Source: Mesotaenium endlicherianum
Lineage: Eukaryota; Streptophyta; Zygnematophyceae; Zygnematales; Mesotaeniaceae
NCBI GenBank assembly: GCA_009602735.1
Contig: WELA01012669.1
Span: 71,412-91,458 of the forward strand
Direction: 5' to 3'
DNA length: 20,047 nt
The notes beneath the pieces are model-generated. The model was not told the DNA's origin. It did no database searches and worked only from the letters and a program-made list of their open reading frames with translations. Numbering within the stretch: position 1 is the stretch's first letter; every line of letters starts with the position of its first letter. Made by a program: the position numbers and the translations under genes. Shown one piece after another: positions 1-9,316 of the stretch.

Positions 1-2166
1 ATGCTGACTAAAGTTCCTTTCTTGCAAGTCAGGTCTTCTAGAGAGTGCGTCAGCAGGATTCAACTTCCCTGGTTTGTAGTTGATCTGGACTTGGAACTGC
101 TCTAGCATCTGGCTCCAGCGGTTCTCCCTCCTCAATAGCTTGGACTTCTTCAGAAAGTGAGTTAGAGCTAGATGATCTGTAATCACCTTAAAAGCTTTAC
201 CATGTAAATATGCTCTCCACTGTTTGAGTACATGAATGATAGCTAGCAGCTCTTTATCATGCACTGAGTAATTAATCTCCGCTGGATTAAATTTAATAGA
301 CTCGTACAACACAGGATGCCACTCCTGCCGTACTTTACCATCCTTTGTGGTTTTGTCAGCAGGCTGCAACAAAATAGCACCCATAGCAAAGTCACAGGCA
401 TCAGTAACCACCTGCACCGGTTTGCTGGGGTCATACACGGCTAGCACTGGGGCAAAACAAAGGGCATCTTTAAGGGTCTGGAAGGCAGCCTGCTGCTCTT
501 CCCCCCACACATACCCGATGTCTTTCTTAGTAAGGTCAGTCAGTTTACTGGCCTTTGTGGAATAATTCTCAATAAATCTCCTATAGTAGTTAGCCAACCC
601 GAGGAAGGATCTAACTTCAGAGACAGACTGTGGTACTGGCCAGTCCCTTATGGTCTGGACTTTCTTAGGATCCACACTGATGCCCTCTTTACTGACAACG
701 TGGCCTAAGAATTCAATACTTTCCTTAAAGAAATCGCACTTGCTCATTTTATCATATAAGTGATTTTTCCGCAGAGTGTCCAGGACTTTTTTTAAGTGTT
801 CAGTGTGCTGAGCTTCATCTTTAGAGAAAATTAAAATATCATCCAGGAAAACTTGCACAAACTTATCCACATAAGGTCTGAAAATGTCATTCATAGCACC
901 CATGAAGGTAGCAGGAGCATTAGTCAGTCCAAATGGCATCACGTTGAACTCATAGTGTCCATATCGTGTGCGAAAGGCAGTCTTATGTTCATCCCCCTCA
1001 GCGATTCTGATTTGATGATAACCACTCTTGAGATCTATCTTACTGAACACCTTAGCACCAGACAAGGTATCAAGCAAGTCCTCGATTCTGGGTAAAGCAT
1101 ACTTGTTCTTTACTGTAATTCTGTTGAGGGCTCTCTAATCCACACACATCCGCATACTGCCATCCTTTTTCTTAACAAATAGGATGGGTGCGCCGTACGG
1201 TGATTTACTGGGNGTGAAACATAACCATTCCTCAAGCTCTGCAATCTGTGTTTTCAACTCCTCGCTCTCCACATAAGACAAGCCATACGTGCGTTGCCAA
1301 GGTGGCTGACTCCCAGGTAATAAATCAATCCTATAATCTAATTCCCGCTTAGGGGGTAATCTTGGAGGCATATAAAACACATCTGTGTACTGAGCAACAA
1401 TGTTTGCAGCAGTAGGGTGCTCCGGAGGGCTTACCTTTTTCTCCACCACTTCTCCAGGTTGAGGAGTTACCTCTCTTAGCAGCAGACAGAACATTCTGTA
1501 TTCCTTCTGGTTCCAGCTTTTGACGAACTCCATTGCATTCAGCAACTTGCATCCTTCTGGAAGCCTCTTCTTTTCCTTCATTTGCCATCCACACAGGACA
1601 AGAGGAAGAGCACTGGTGGGTGCCAAGTCAGTCTGCCCATCACTGGCTCCTCTCACTTTAACTGTACCTCTGCTCCAACACACTTCAGCTTGATGTCTAT
1701 TAAGCCAGGACCTGCCTAGCACGAGATCATAAAAGCCAGTGTTGAGTACCTCAAATGTAAGCGTTTCAGTTAGAATTGCAATGCCAGAACCTAGCTGGAC
1801 CTCAATAGGCTTGGTTATAATTCCTCCCGGGATACTTGAGGCATCTCCAAGGAATATTTTTCTATTCCCTTGGGTGACAGTAGGCAGCCTTAGCCGCTTA
1901 ACTAAGTCCTTGTGGATAAAAGTATGTGACGCCCCTCCGTCAACAAATGCCCTCACCTTCCTACCTGCAATCATGCAATGCAGTAGGATAGGGGGGACTG
2001 TCTTTTCCTGACTTTCGCATTGTTCTCCTGACGTAGCAAAGAAATGTTGGACATCAGGTGGAACAAGAGCATCCAGAGTGTGCAGTCTCTGGACGTCTAT
2101 ATTGCTGATGGTCTCTTTTATCTGGTTGCCAGGCATGCATAGTGAATCCAGTTCAGCAGGACCCAT
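1..2166 (-). CDS. pol: Element 1 Pol: protease, reverse transcriptase, RNase H (3' truncated)
   Basis: The frame is open from about 2247 to base 1 except for one TAG at 1135-1137. The annotated start is the ATG at 2166, but Pol is probably made by a +1 shift from Gag. Near the N-terminus is a retropepsin-type active site with [13 protein letters not shown] follows, with [13 protein letters not shown] (motif A Asp intact), [12 protein letters not shown], and the catalytic FLDDILIF near 824-850. RNase H has [10 protein letters not shown], the KELLAI glutamate region, [11 protein letters not shown] and the closing NPADALSRR. The connection to integrase runs off the window. The TAG replaces the residue between VD and RALNR, usually Tyr in this family. 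A single N at 1213 makes one residue unknown. The catalytic residues seen look intact, so this copy may be fairly young. Confidence 0.92.
1135..1137 (-). other. In-frame TAG in element 1 reverse transcriptase
   Basis: TAG lies in the Pol frame between the VD and RALNR residues of RT. The reading frame continues for 378 codons to the edge of the window with no other stop. Related elements usually have Tyr at this site, so a one-base Tyr-to-stop change and a UAG-as-glutamine reading are both possible. Confidence 0.85.
1213..1213. other. Ambiguous base (N)
   Basis: A single N interrupts the element 1 Pol frame without changing it. It marks one unresolved base in the assembly within the RT N-terminal region. 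Confidence 1.
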
Positions 2167-2221
2167 AATACCTGCTACGAGGGCAGCTAGTGACGACTCA
2201 CTATCTCTAGCATCCTCACAG

Positions 2222-3412
2222 TCAGTAGACTGGATTGTTGCTATCTTTTAAAGGCTGGTCTTTTCTCTCGACCTTGGGCAGGTGCTTGACAGGACACTGT
2301 TCTCTGTAGTGGCCTTTCTGCTGACAATGGTAGCCAGTGGATTTTGCTGAGGCTGGTCTCGGCTTAGTCCTACCACCACCCCTTCCATAGCCACCTCGAG
2401 AGGAACCACCTCTACCTCTAGACTGAATAGCATTATACTCATACTCATATTCATCACCCTGATAATCCTCAGCCTGGTCTCCTTCAACTGCATTGTAGGA
2501 ACCGTGGGGCTTTTTGACAATCTTAGACACCAAAGCGTTACTCTGGCGTTTGTGATTGATTTGCTGCTGATCCCATGCGTCAGCATCCTGGATCAAGTCA
2601 GCCAGTTTCTCATACTTTTTCTCAGCAAAATGACCAGAGACCTCGGATTTCAAGCCATACCTGAAGTATGCTATCCTATACCGTTCTGGCAAATCTGGCT
2701 GCTTCATCATGTTCTCTTGGAACTTTTGAGCAAACTCAGCAACTGAAGTGGTCTGCTTCAGTGTCAGGGAGATCATCGCATAGATAGCTTTCTCCTGCTG
2801 GTTGATGACATCAAACTTCTCATGCAACTTCTCGACAAACTCTACCCACGTAGGGTCACCGAGTTGCCGAGCCTTACGCTCTTCCTTCCAGTAAAGCCAC
2901 CAGTCTGCGGCACTACCTTTCAGTAGCGCACCGGTGTGCCTGACCTTGTCGTGATCTTGTAGTTCTGGGTAGTTCTCCAGCCACTGCTCAACATCCGCGA
3001 GAAACTTGATCAGGTAATATTTTCTGTTTCCCTCAGGATCATATTCTTGGGGAGGTTTCGGCTTGGGCTTACTAGGCCCTCGGCCACCACCACTAGTGGT
3101 GTGAGACCCCAGTTGGTCTCTGTCCCGCAGTAGGGACATTATGATTCTTTTGTCCTCCCGTGGGGACTGATACATGGTCGCCTTTTGCGACCGCATCTGA
3201 ACGGACAATGCTCCCAAGTCTACACTTTGGGGTGGTAGATTAGCAAATGCAGCAGCAACATTGGCATCTACTCGCTGAGTAGTGTCCTCAACAATCCCTC
3301 TTGCTCCTGCAGCAGCAATTCCTGCCGCATTCAGCCGGTCACGTATTTGACCTAGGGGTACATTGAGTTGTACGGCAGGAGGTGGGTTCAGAACATTGGC
3401 CCTTGATGCCAT
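2222..3412 (-). CDS. gag: Element 1 Gag polyprotein
   Basis: This is a retrotransposon Gag. The central part, with FLADVEQWLENYPEL, LLKGSAADWW and a long helical stretch ending near DADAWDQQQI, matches the Retrotrans_gag capsid pattern. An RGG-rich basic tract follows (RGRGGSSRGGYGRGGGR), then one zinc knuckle, then TGA at 2222-2224. The knuckle reads GYHCQQKGHYREQC, so the first of its four metal ligands is Gly instead of Cys, which should weaken zinc binding. The ATG at 3412 is the only in-frame ATG. The same frame is open upstream to a TAA at 3692-3694 and encodes an Ala/Glu-rich coiled coil, so the true start may be upstream and non-AUG, or may be reached by splicing or a shift. Gag coats the RNA and forms the particle. 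Confidence 0.88.
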   Translation of the reverse strand: MASRANVLNPPPAVQLNVPLGQIRDRLNAAGIAAAGARGIVEDTTQRVDANVAAAFANLPPQSVDLGALSVQMRSQKATMYQSPREDKRIIMSLLRDRDQLGSHTTSGGGRGPSKPKPKPPQEYDPEGNRKYYLIKFLADVEQWLENYPELQDHDKVRHTGALLKGSAADWWLYWKEERKARQLGDPTWVEFVEKLHEKFDVINQQEKAIYAMISLTLKQTTSVAEFAQKFQENMMKQPDLPERYRIAYFRYGLKSEVSGHFAEKKYEKLADLIQDADAWDQQQINHKRQSNALVSKIVKKPHGSYNAVEGDQAEDYQGDEYEYEYNAIQSRGRGGSSRGGYGRGGGRTKPRPASAKSTGYHCQQKGHYREQCPVKHLPKVERKDQPLKDSNNPVY

Positions 3413-3691
3413 AAGTTCTTCAACAGTGCGCTCGTCAGCTGGCTGTCCTTCCCTCCTTTGTATATCTTCAGCGGCCTTTGCTACTTGTTCAGCTTCTAAT
3501 CTGGCTCTCTCCTCCTCAGCTTGCTGTGCTGCGACTGCGGCAATAGCAGCTGCCTCATCTGCAGCCTCTCTAGCTGCAGTATCTGCTACTGCTTCAGAAT
3601 AGGTACGGGTTCCCGCTGCATGGCTTCCCGCCTGGTTTTTGATGTACCTGGTTCTCCATGTCTCGGGAGTTGCTAGTTTGAGACCTTGCCC
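3413..3691 (-). CDS. Open N-terminal extension of element 1 Gag, no ATG
   Basis: These 93 codons are in frame with Gag and stop-free. They encode an Ala/Glu/Arg-rich helix-forming stretch (for example QQAEEERARLEAEQVAKAAE). There is no in-frame ATG. An ATG at 3658-3660 lies in another frame, opens about 21 codons and ends at TGA near 3597, overlapping this extension. The composition looks coding, which suggests the original Gag started close to the PBS and that a one-base indel now separates the ATG from the body. A non-AUG start would also fit. Confidence 0.5.
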
Positions 3692-3719
3692 TTACTATAC
3701 AAAGAAGACTGTGACAACT

Positions 3720-3731
3720 GCTCCGATACCA
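3720..3731 (-). other. Primer-binding site of element 1
   Basis: On the minus strand this reads TGGTATCGGAGC. It is one base from the initiator-tRNA-Met complementary PBS (TGGTATCAGAGC) used by many LTR retrotransposons. It lies just upstream of the open Gag frame and just downstream of the expected 5' LTR end, so it fixes the LTR/internal junction near 3732. Confidence 0.8.
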
Positions 3732-4714
3732 CTGAAATGAATCAACTTACCAAATAGGCGATTAACAGTTAATAAAGATCTTCATATCAGCAAGTAATCT
3801 TTATGGTATTTTCCGTTAACTGGTTAAATGGCAAAGGACAACACACTAGCAGTGAATAATACTCGTGAGTCAAATGCGAGCAAACTAGCATCAATAATGC
3901 AATCAGTAACTCATACATAAGCAAGGTTAGAAGACAGTGCGTATCAATGGCTTCTCGCCTTGGATTCAGATGTCTCTCTCAGTAAGCTGTACAAGAGAGT
4001 TGGCCTCGTTTCCGAATGCCGAACTCGAGAGCAATGCCTAGCATATGTACATGGAATGAGTTTACTCTTCAACGGCTAGTGCAATGGCACCGCCTACTTG
4101 GGAGTTAACCACGTTGGTAGGACCTCGGTGAACCGAATCCACCGCCATCTCCCATCATCCCGAATCGCCATCCATCATAGGGATGTCATCTGGCCATTCA
4201 TCTAGCATAGCACACTTAGATGCATACCGAGGCAGTTCGCTGCTACCGAGTACGGAAGTCAGCTGGCTGTCAAAGAATGTGTCAGCAAGCTGACTTAAGG
4301 TGACATTAGCCTGCTACTTCCGGCCAAGTCATTAAACTGATATTAAATGTAAAGTGCAGCAAACTGATCATTAACTAGAGTTCAACAGACTGAACTTATT
4401 TAACTATATTATTTAAATAAATATTATGTCAACCAATATACTGATTCATTGCAAAAAAGGGTGTCAAATGCGTCACGCAGTGCACAAATGCTAATATGCA
4501 TATTTACAGCAAATCATTCTCTAGATTTTCCCCACCCCTCAAACAATGTGATGTCAAGTTCCAACTTGTACCTGTCTGCATGGGGAGGACGTGGACAGGG
4601 AACTGTCAAAAAAGCACACGCCTGCTCTTACATAGCCTGCAACCCCTCTTTAATTTTAAGTTATTTATTACATGCCTGGAGTAAGAATGATATAAAAGGC
4701 AACTGCCCCTTTTA
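3732..4714 (-). repeat. Element 1 5' LTR plus flank (outer end not resolved)
   Basis: There is no credible coding region here. The part next to the PBS must be the 5' LTR of element 1. The stretch from about 4380 to 4450 is very AT-rich (TATTTAAATAAATATT) and could hold LTR promoter elements or the LTR edge. The paired 3' LTR is outside the window, so the LTR length and the start of host flank cannot be set. Short ORFs here look random. Confidence 0.5.
4690..4698 (+). promoter_or_regulatory. TATA-box-like site beside the element 2 insertion
   Basis: The plus strand contains ATATAAAAGG, a near-consensus TATA box. Element 2 is inserted about 25 bp downstream (after 4718), where a transcription start would be expected. 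No gene can be assigned to it, so promoter function is an inference from the motif only. Confidence 0.35.
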
Positions 4715-4718
4715 TTAG
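4715..4718. repeat. Target-site duplication, left copy (TTAG)
   Basis: TTAG here abuts the last base of the element 2 3' LTR and matches TTAG at 17920-17923 beside the 5' LTR. The match extends to ATTAGTG when LTR end bases are included. Four to six bp is normal for Ty3/gypsy integration. Confidence 0.75.
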
Positions 4719-5862
4719 TGTTGTGCGGTAGGAGGTCGGGTGCGTATCAACAACACAAGCAATGCATAATATGCAAGCAGGCTTTGCTGCAATGAAGTCT
4801 ATAGTACATGTGGCTTTATCGCCAAACGATAGTCACGCGTCAAATGTTTCAACTAAGGAGTCTGTACTCTCCAGAATGAGCACCTCAAGCCTGTAATCTG
4901 GTAGGAAAACAACTAATGAAGTCTGGCCCAAAAGATCACTGGAAGCACATCATGATCTTCAAGAGTAGTCCTATGGCAGGGGATATAAGCTGTGACTTTG
5001 CTCACCACTTGTGAAGTTCTTCTAGTGAGTGGAAGCCAGCAAGGCTTGCTCTTCACAAGAGAGAGACTAAGTGGTCCTGAAAACACAAGAGATAAAAGTG
5101 TAAGCTTTACTGATAATCTCTGTGACTTACAACTGGCATAATGGGACTTCTAAAAAGGTGTTCCTCTAGGGACATCTCTAGCACTTATACTCCTGAAAAC
5201 CCGGCGTCGTATGCGGCTGATCCAATGCATGTCACTCTAGGAGGCTCTCCTATGTCCACTAATTTGTACAAGGCATGTACTAGCACTCCTATAGGCTAAG
5301 CATAACTCAAACCAATCAAAGCAAAGCACGTAGAATATGCTAAGTGTCTCTCATTGGTGGAGCTTACCTTGGGTAGTTCTACCTAGATAGCGCCTCAAAA
5401 GTGAATCTGAAACTTGAGGAAGCTTCCTCTAGGAGTAGGTGATGCAGTCACCAAGTTATAGCCTCAATGATGCACTTATACTATGGAAATGCAAGACTTA
5501 TGTAGTCTAAAGGGCTCGCGGATTTGTGCGCACAAAGCTAGGGGTCCTTGGGGTCACGAATAGTCAACATTGTCACCTTGGGGTGCATTGAGTCACAAGT
5601 TGGCCATTTGGTGTGATTTCGCTAGGTGCCGAAAGGAGTGCGGACTAGATCGCGTCTATCTCGCTCGATAATTAACCAAATGACGCGAAACCGGTGCCAT
5701 TCGGAAGATGCTTTGAAGCGCTACACTTTGGTGACTTGGAAATCTAGAGAAGGTTAACATATGGATGCGTAAAGTCAATGCAAAGTTGGTCATCCTAGGT
5801 TGATGGTTCACACACGTAGAGCTTGGTTTTGTACGTCAACCTCGACTTAATAAATCATGACA
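4719..5862 (-). repeat. 3' LTR of element 2
   Basis: In sense, the LTR begins TGTCATG at 5862, runs through the 1009-bp block shared with the right end (4854-5862), and ends with a 135-bp segment (4719-4853) closing in ACA beside the TTAG duplication. The 135-bp segment is repeated once more at 5865-5999. There is no coding content. In sense, a TATA-like GCTTATATCC sits at 4981-4990. Confidence 0.82.
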
Positions 5863-5868
5863 GCTGTC
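5859..5868. repeat. Palindromic LTR-LTR junction
   Basis: The perfect palindrome GACAGCTGTC joins the ...GACA end of a stray LTR-end segment to the TGTC start of the 3' LTR through a 2-bp GC. This is the arrangement expected where two LTR ends are joined, as in a two-LTR circle or a tandem LTR. Confidence 0.7.
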
Positions 5869-5999
5869 GTGCGGTAGGAGGTCGGGTGCGTATCAACGAT
5901 ACAAGCAATGCATAATATGCAAGCAGGCTTCGCTGCAATGAAGTCTATAATACATGTGGGTTTATAGCCAAACGATAGTCACGCGTCAAATATTTTAAT
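5865..5999 (-). repeat. Stray LTR-end (U5-like) segment, second copy
   Basis: This 135-bp segment matches 4719-4853 with about 8 differences and no gaps. In sense it ends CCGCACGACA, as an LTR end should, and is followed directly by GC and the 3' LTR. Its upstream end abuts a G8 tract. It starts at the same internal boundary where the 5' LTR block stops, so that point is a repeated breakpoint, possibly the R/U5 border. Confidence 0.75.
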
Positions 6000-6000
6000 T

Positions 6001-6008
6001 CCCCCCCC
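6001..6008 (-). other. G8 tract, candidate polypurine tract
   Basis: In sense, GGGGGGGGAA lies 5 bases after the integrase stop codon and directly before the LTR-derived segment. That is the position where a plus-strand primer (PPT) belongs. Here it is followed by the truncated LTR end and not by the TGTC start, so it may no longer work. Confidence 0.5.
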
Positions 6009-6013
6009 AGCTC

Positions 6014-7639
6014 TCAGCCACCAGCTGATGGGCTGTGATCGCTGTCTAGAGCTAAAGCAGTGCAGTTGCTACAAAACCAGTCGCCAACTGGCACGCGGGC
6101 CAGCGACGAGTCAAGGCAACCAATGTGGAAGCCGAGGTTGCAGCTGTTGCAGAGCAGCATGCTGGCCTCCTGGCCGGGGCTGTGGCAAATCTGGCACGCC
6201 CAGTCCTTGGGCGGCCTCGCGTCGCGGGGACGAACCTGCATGTCAAGGTTAGGAAGGTGGCATGGTCCACAATTCTTTGTGTGGTCCTCGTGAAGACGGC
6301 CATCTGCGCCTTCCAGCTCTAGAACTCCTGACGCCAAGACACGCCTGACGCGTAGGATGATGGGCGAGCTGCTGGTGTCGAGGGTGTTCTTTGTCTGGCG
6401 TCGTAGGCACACGAAGTCACCTGCGGAGAACTCCAACACTCGCGGGCGATAGGCTCCTCCACGGGTCATGGCATACCTCAGTGTGTCGCGGTGCTGAGCA
6501 ATGCTGAGGTTGTCCATGGCCATGGGCATCAGGTGTCGAAAGAGCTGTGCACGCTGCCCGATAAGAGCGCTCCACGTCTCGGGACTGTCCAAGTCCAAAA
6601 CGTTCTTGGCCACGGTCTTGGCTGCTGCGGGCAAGACTGGCTGTCGGCCGTAGAGAAGGAAGTAGGGAGAATGCGAGGCCAAGGAGGCCTGCTTACTGAA
6701 CCTGTACCCCATAGCCAGCCATGGGAGGGCGTCGTCCCAGTGGGTGCTGTCGTGGGCCAGGCAGTACTTCCGTAGCCCAAGCTTGACGGTCTGCACCATG
6801 CGTTCGGCGAGGCCGTCAGCCTGGGGATGGTCGCGGGAGGTGGTGCGGTGGTCGATCATCGAGCGCTCTAGCAGCTTTTGAAATCTGCCCTGGAACTCTT
6901 TGCCTTGGTCGGTGAGGACCTCAGCGCAGCCGCCAAAGCGGCCAAGGACGTGATCGAGGAAAGCCTGGGCAATCCCCTCACTGGCCTTGCTAGGCAACGG
7001 CACAAGCTCGATCCACTTGGACATGTGCTCAATTATCACCAAGACATAGAGGTTGCCTCGGCGAGACTTGGACAGCTCCCCAGCCAAGTCGAGCGACCAC
7101 CTGTAGAACAGCCCCTGAATGGGGAGAGGGCTGAGAGCGACGGTGCGGGCTGTGGAGCCCGAGCGCACCCGGTCGCAAAGTGTGCAGCTGCTGACGACAT
7201 TGGCGACAACCTTAGTCATGCCGTGCCACTAGTACTCAGCCTGGAGGAGGCTGAGAGTGCGCTTAACACTGAAGTGTCCAAGCGTCTCGTGCACACGTCG
7301 CACCAGCTGGCTGCGTATAGCGGGCTCAGGGACCACCAGGACAGAGGTGTCCGCCATCACTCGCCGCATGCGCCCCTCCATGAAGACGAAGTCCCGGCTA
7401 CGCTTGAGGACGCGGTCACGCTCGCGCGCACTAATGCCTGGGACCAACTCCTTGGCTGTGACGTACTGCAGCACCGGGGTGTCGTCCCACACGTCCTCGG
7501 GCCCGCACTGCCAGCTGTTTTGCTCCTCAGCTGCTGCCAAGGCCAGTCGTCGAGTGGTGACAGTCACCATGTCTAGGCTAGTGAGCCCTGCTGGCCGCAC
7601 GTCGTTGTCAACGGTGAAGGCCAGGAATGCCGCCGCGTG
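6014..7639 (-). CDS. pol: Element 2 integrase with C-terminal PHD finger
   Basis: This is the last part of the polyprotein, in frame with the RT segment across TAG 7640-7642. It begins with a linker, then the HHCC zinc domain (VHETLGH with C-T-L-C about 35 residues later). The DDE core has WSLDLAGEL, VLTDQGKEFQG and GLAERMVQ as the three acidic sites. Beta-rich residues follow, with the GDFVCLRRQ region. At the C-terminus (about 6062-6206) is a PHD-type C4HC3 finger with CQIC, CNSCNLGFHIGC and WFCSNC. The frame ends at a true TGA, 6014-6016. One TAG at 7229-7231 precedes WHGM. Integrase inserts the cDNA. The PHD finger probably binds a histone tail and could steer integration, but the mark cannot be told from sequence. 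Catalytic residues look intact. Confidence 0.93.
6062..6206 (-). other. PHD finger at the integrase C-terminus
   Basis: The eight ligands run C-x2-C, C-x2-C, H-x2-C and C-x2-C, with the Trp two residues before the last pair (DWFCSNC), which is typical of PHD fingers. It takes the place where chromoviruses carry a chromodomain. This makes it a candidate chromatin-targeting module. Confidence 0.85.
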
Positions 7640-9316
7640 CTAGGCCACTGGCTCATCCTCATCGTGGCGGGCTACCGTGAGGTCTCGCGAAGAGGGCAGC
7701 GGGTTGCGGGTGAGGCCGTGAGCGTCCTGGTTTGTCGACCCTGGACGATGGGGCACGTCAAAGGTGTACTCCTGCAAGATGAGCGCCCACCGTGCGTACT
7801 TGCCTGTCAGGCGCTCCGACGTCATGAGCCACTTGAGTGGCTGATGGTCGGTGACCAAGCGGAAGTGGGTGCCGTAGAGATAGTGCCTGAAATGCACAAT
7901 CGCCCATACCGCTGCCAGGCACTCCCCCTCATAGGAGCCGTAGTTTCCCTCGGCACGATTGTTGCTGCGGCTGGCGTACGCCACCACATGCTCGAAGCCG
8001 TCATGCTCCTGCACCAGCACTGCTCCAAGCCCTGCCTGCGACCAGTCGGTGTGGAGGATGAAGGGCTTCTGATAATCAGGACGTCGTAGTACTGGAGCGC
8101 TCACCAACAGCTCTTTGAGCTTGTCAAACGCCGTCTGCTGCTCTAGTCCCCATATGTAGGCAACGCCCTTGCGTAGCAAGTCGTTGAGCGGCTTGGCCAG
8201 CTCGCTGAACCCAGGCACAAAGCGGCGATAGTAGTTGGCGATGCCAAGGAAGGCCCTCAACTGCGAGAGGTCGGTCGGCGGCGGGATGCCTGTGATGGCC
8301 GAGATCTTGGCCAGCTGAGGAGCCAAACCACTGGAAGACAGATGATGCCCGAGGTACTCCACCTCCCGGGTCCCAAAGGTGCACTTGCCTGAATGACACT
8401 TGAGCCCAACGGCCTCCAAGCGGTCCAGAACTGTAGTGATATGCGCCACGTGCTCCTAAAACGTCTCACTGAAGACGAGCACGTCATCGATGTAGTACCG
8501 GGAAAAGGAGAGCCCCGCCAGCTCCTTATCCATGACTCGCTAGAAGGTGGCAGGAGCGTTCTTCAAGCCGAAGGGCATAACCCTCCACTCGTAGAGACGC
8601 TGCGATCCCCAAAAAGCCGTCTTATGCTGGTCCTCCTCCGCAATGGGTATCTGGTTGAAGCCCTGCCTCAAATTCAGCACCGAGAACCAAGTACAAGCGC
8701 CGATGTCGTCGAAGATCTCGTCAGGGGTCGGCATAGGGTATCTGTCCTGCTCAGTGACCTTGTTAAGCTTACGATAGTCACCGCACATCCTCTTCTCAGA
8801 CCAGTTTCCTGAGGCGTCCTTCTTAGCTGGCATAACTGTGGGCGCAGCGTAGGTGGAGGCAGACTCACGAATGAGCTGACACTCCTCTAGCTTGCCTGTT
8901 TGCGTGCTGATCAGGTCGTTCTCAAAGCGGCTGTAGCGATAGCGCTTCTAGAAGATGGGCACGTCTGTCTGGAGGGATATCCTCATAGGGTCGCCTTTGT
9001 AGCGCCCAAGATTGTACATGCTGCTGGCAAAGCTAACACTGCGCCGTGCATCCAGCAATGCCGTTAGCTGAGCAGCCTGTGCCCTAGTGAGAGTCCCCCC
9101 CAGCTTCCAAGTAGGGACAGCTGGTGGTGGCTCTTGTGCTGCGGCTGGCGCCTCCTGCCTTGCTGCTGGCGTGATCTGTGGATCTGCTGGCGTCACCTAT
9201 CCTGCAGCTGGCTGCACTCGGCCTGCCTCGGGTGCCCTCTCTTCGACAGCTGCTGCCATCTGCCCTGCACCACCTGTAGGCGGCGGAGAGCGTGGAAAAA
9301 GAAACGGGGAACAAAA
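7640..9316 (-). CDS. pol: Element 2 reverse transcriptase and RNase H
   Basis: This segment follows the methyltransferase in the same frame, across TAG 9317. A Pro/Ala/Gln-rich linker comes first, with TAG at 9197. RT then shows the PIF-TAG-KRYRYS entry (TAG 8948), the GDYRKLN motif, FSVLNLRQGFNQIPI, MPFGLKNAPATF-TAG-RVM (TAG 8540) and YIDDVLVFSETF-TAG-EH (TAG 8456). Motif A reads LNL where the family has LDL, so one catalytic Asp is Asn (codon 8672-8674). YIDD is intact. RNase H has HTDWSQAGLGA, YEGECLAAV, VTDHQPLKW and NQDAHGLTR, with all acidic positions present. The segment ends at TAG 7640. The motif A change probably inactivates this copy. The TAGs at the RT entry and after NAPATF fall where relatives have Gln. 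Confidence 0.93.
8456..8458 (-). other. In-frame TAG after FSETF in reverse transcriptase
   Basis: TAG lies between FSETF and EHVAHI, shortly after the catalytic YIDD. Relatives have Glu, Gln or Lys at this position. The frame is open on both sides with good family similarity. Confidence 0.9.
8540..8542 (-). other. In-frame TAG at the conserved Gln of NAPATFQ
   Basis: TAG follows NAPATF and precedes RVM. In Ty3/gypsy reverse transcriptases this position is very often Gln. It is the strongest single site for reading TAG as glutamine. Confidence 0.92.
8948..8950 (-). other. In-frame TAG at the RT entry motif
   Basis: TAG follows PIF and precedes KRYRYS. The equivalent family motif is PI-x-Q-R-P-x-R, with Gln at the TAG position. 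Confidence 0.85.

Larger units (their letters stand above)
1..3731 (-). mobile_element. Ty3/gypsy LTR retrotransposon, element 1 (partial)
   Basis: In minus-strand order this element shows a primer-binding site, Gag, aspartic protease, reverse transcriptase and RNase H. The window ends at the last conserved RNase H segment, so integrase and the 3' LTR are missing here. The order protease-RT-RNase H and the RT/RNase H motifs place it in Ty3/gypsy (Metaviridae). Its base composition is clearly less GC-rich than element 2, and it uses CAA and AAA codons freely, so the two are different families. Gag and Pol are in different frames. One ambiguous base (N, 1213) lies inside Pol. The 5' LTR must lie to the right of 3731, but its outer end cannot be fixed without the 3' LTR. 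Confidence 0.93.

Noticed and set aside
4449..4718. Plus-strand ORF of 89 codons near the insertion site
   Set aside because: Composition looks random, there is no motif, and it lies in AT-rich flank or LTR sequence.
4719..5999. A small nonautonomous element with 135-bp LTRs and a 1-kb interior
   Set aside because: The TTAG duplication pairs 4715 with 17920, the 1-kb block recurs at the far end of element 2, and the palindrome joins LTR-type ends. It fits better as part of element 2.
6878..7576. Plus-strand ORF of 232 codons
   Set aside because: It is antisense to integrase, where HHCC and DDE residues are clear on the other strand.
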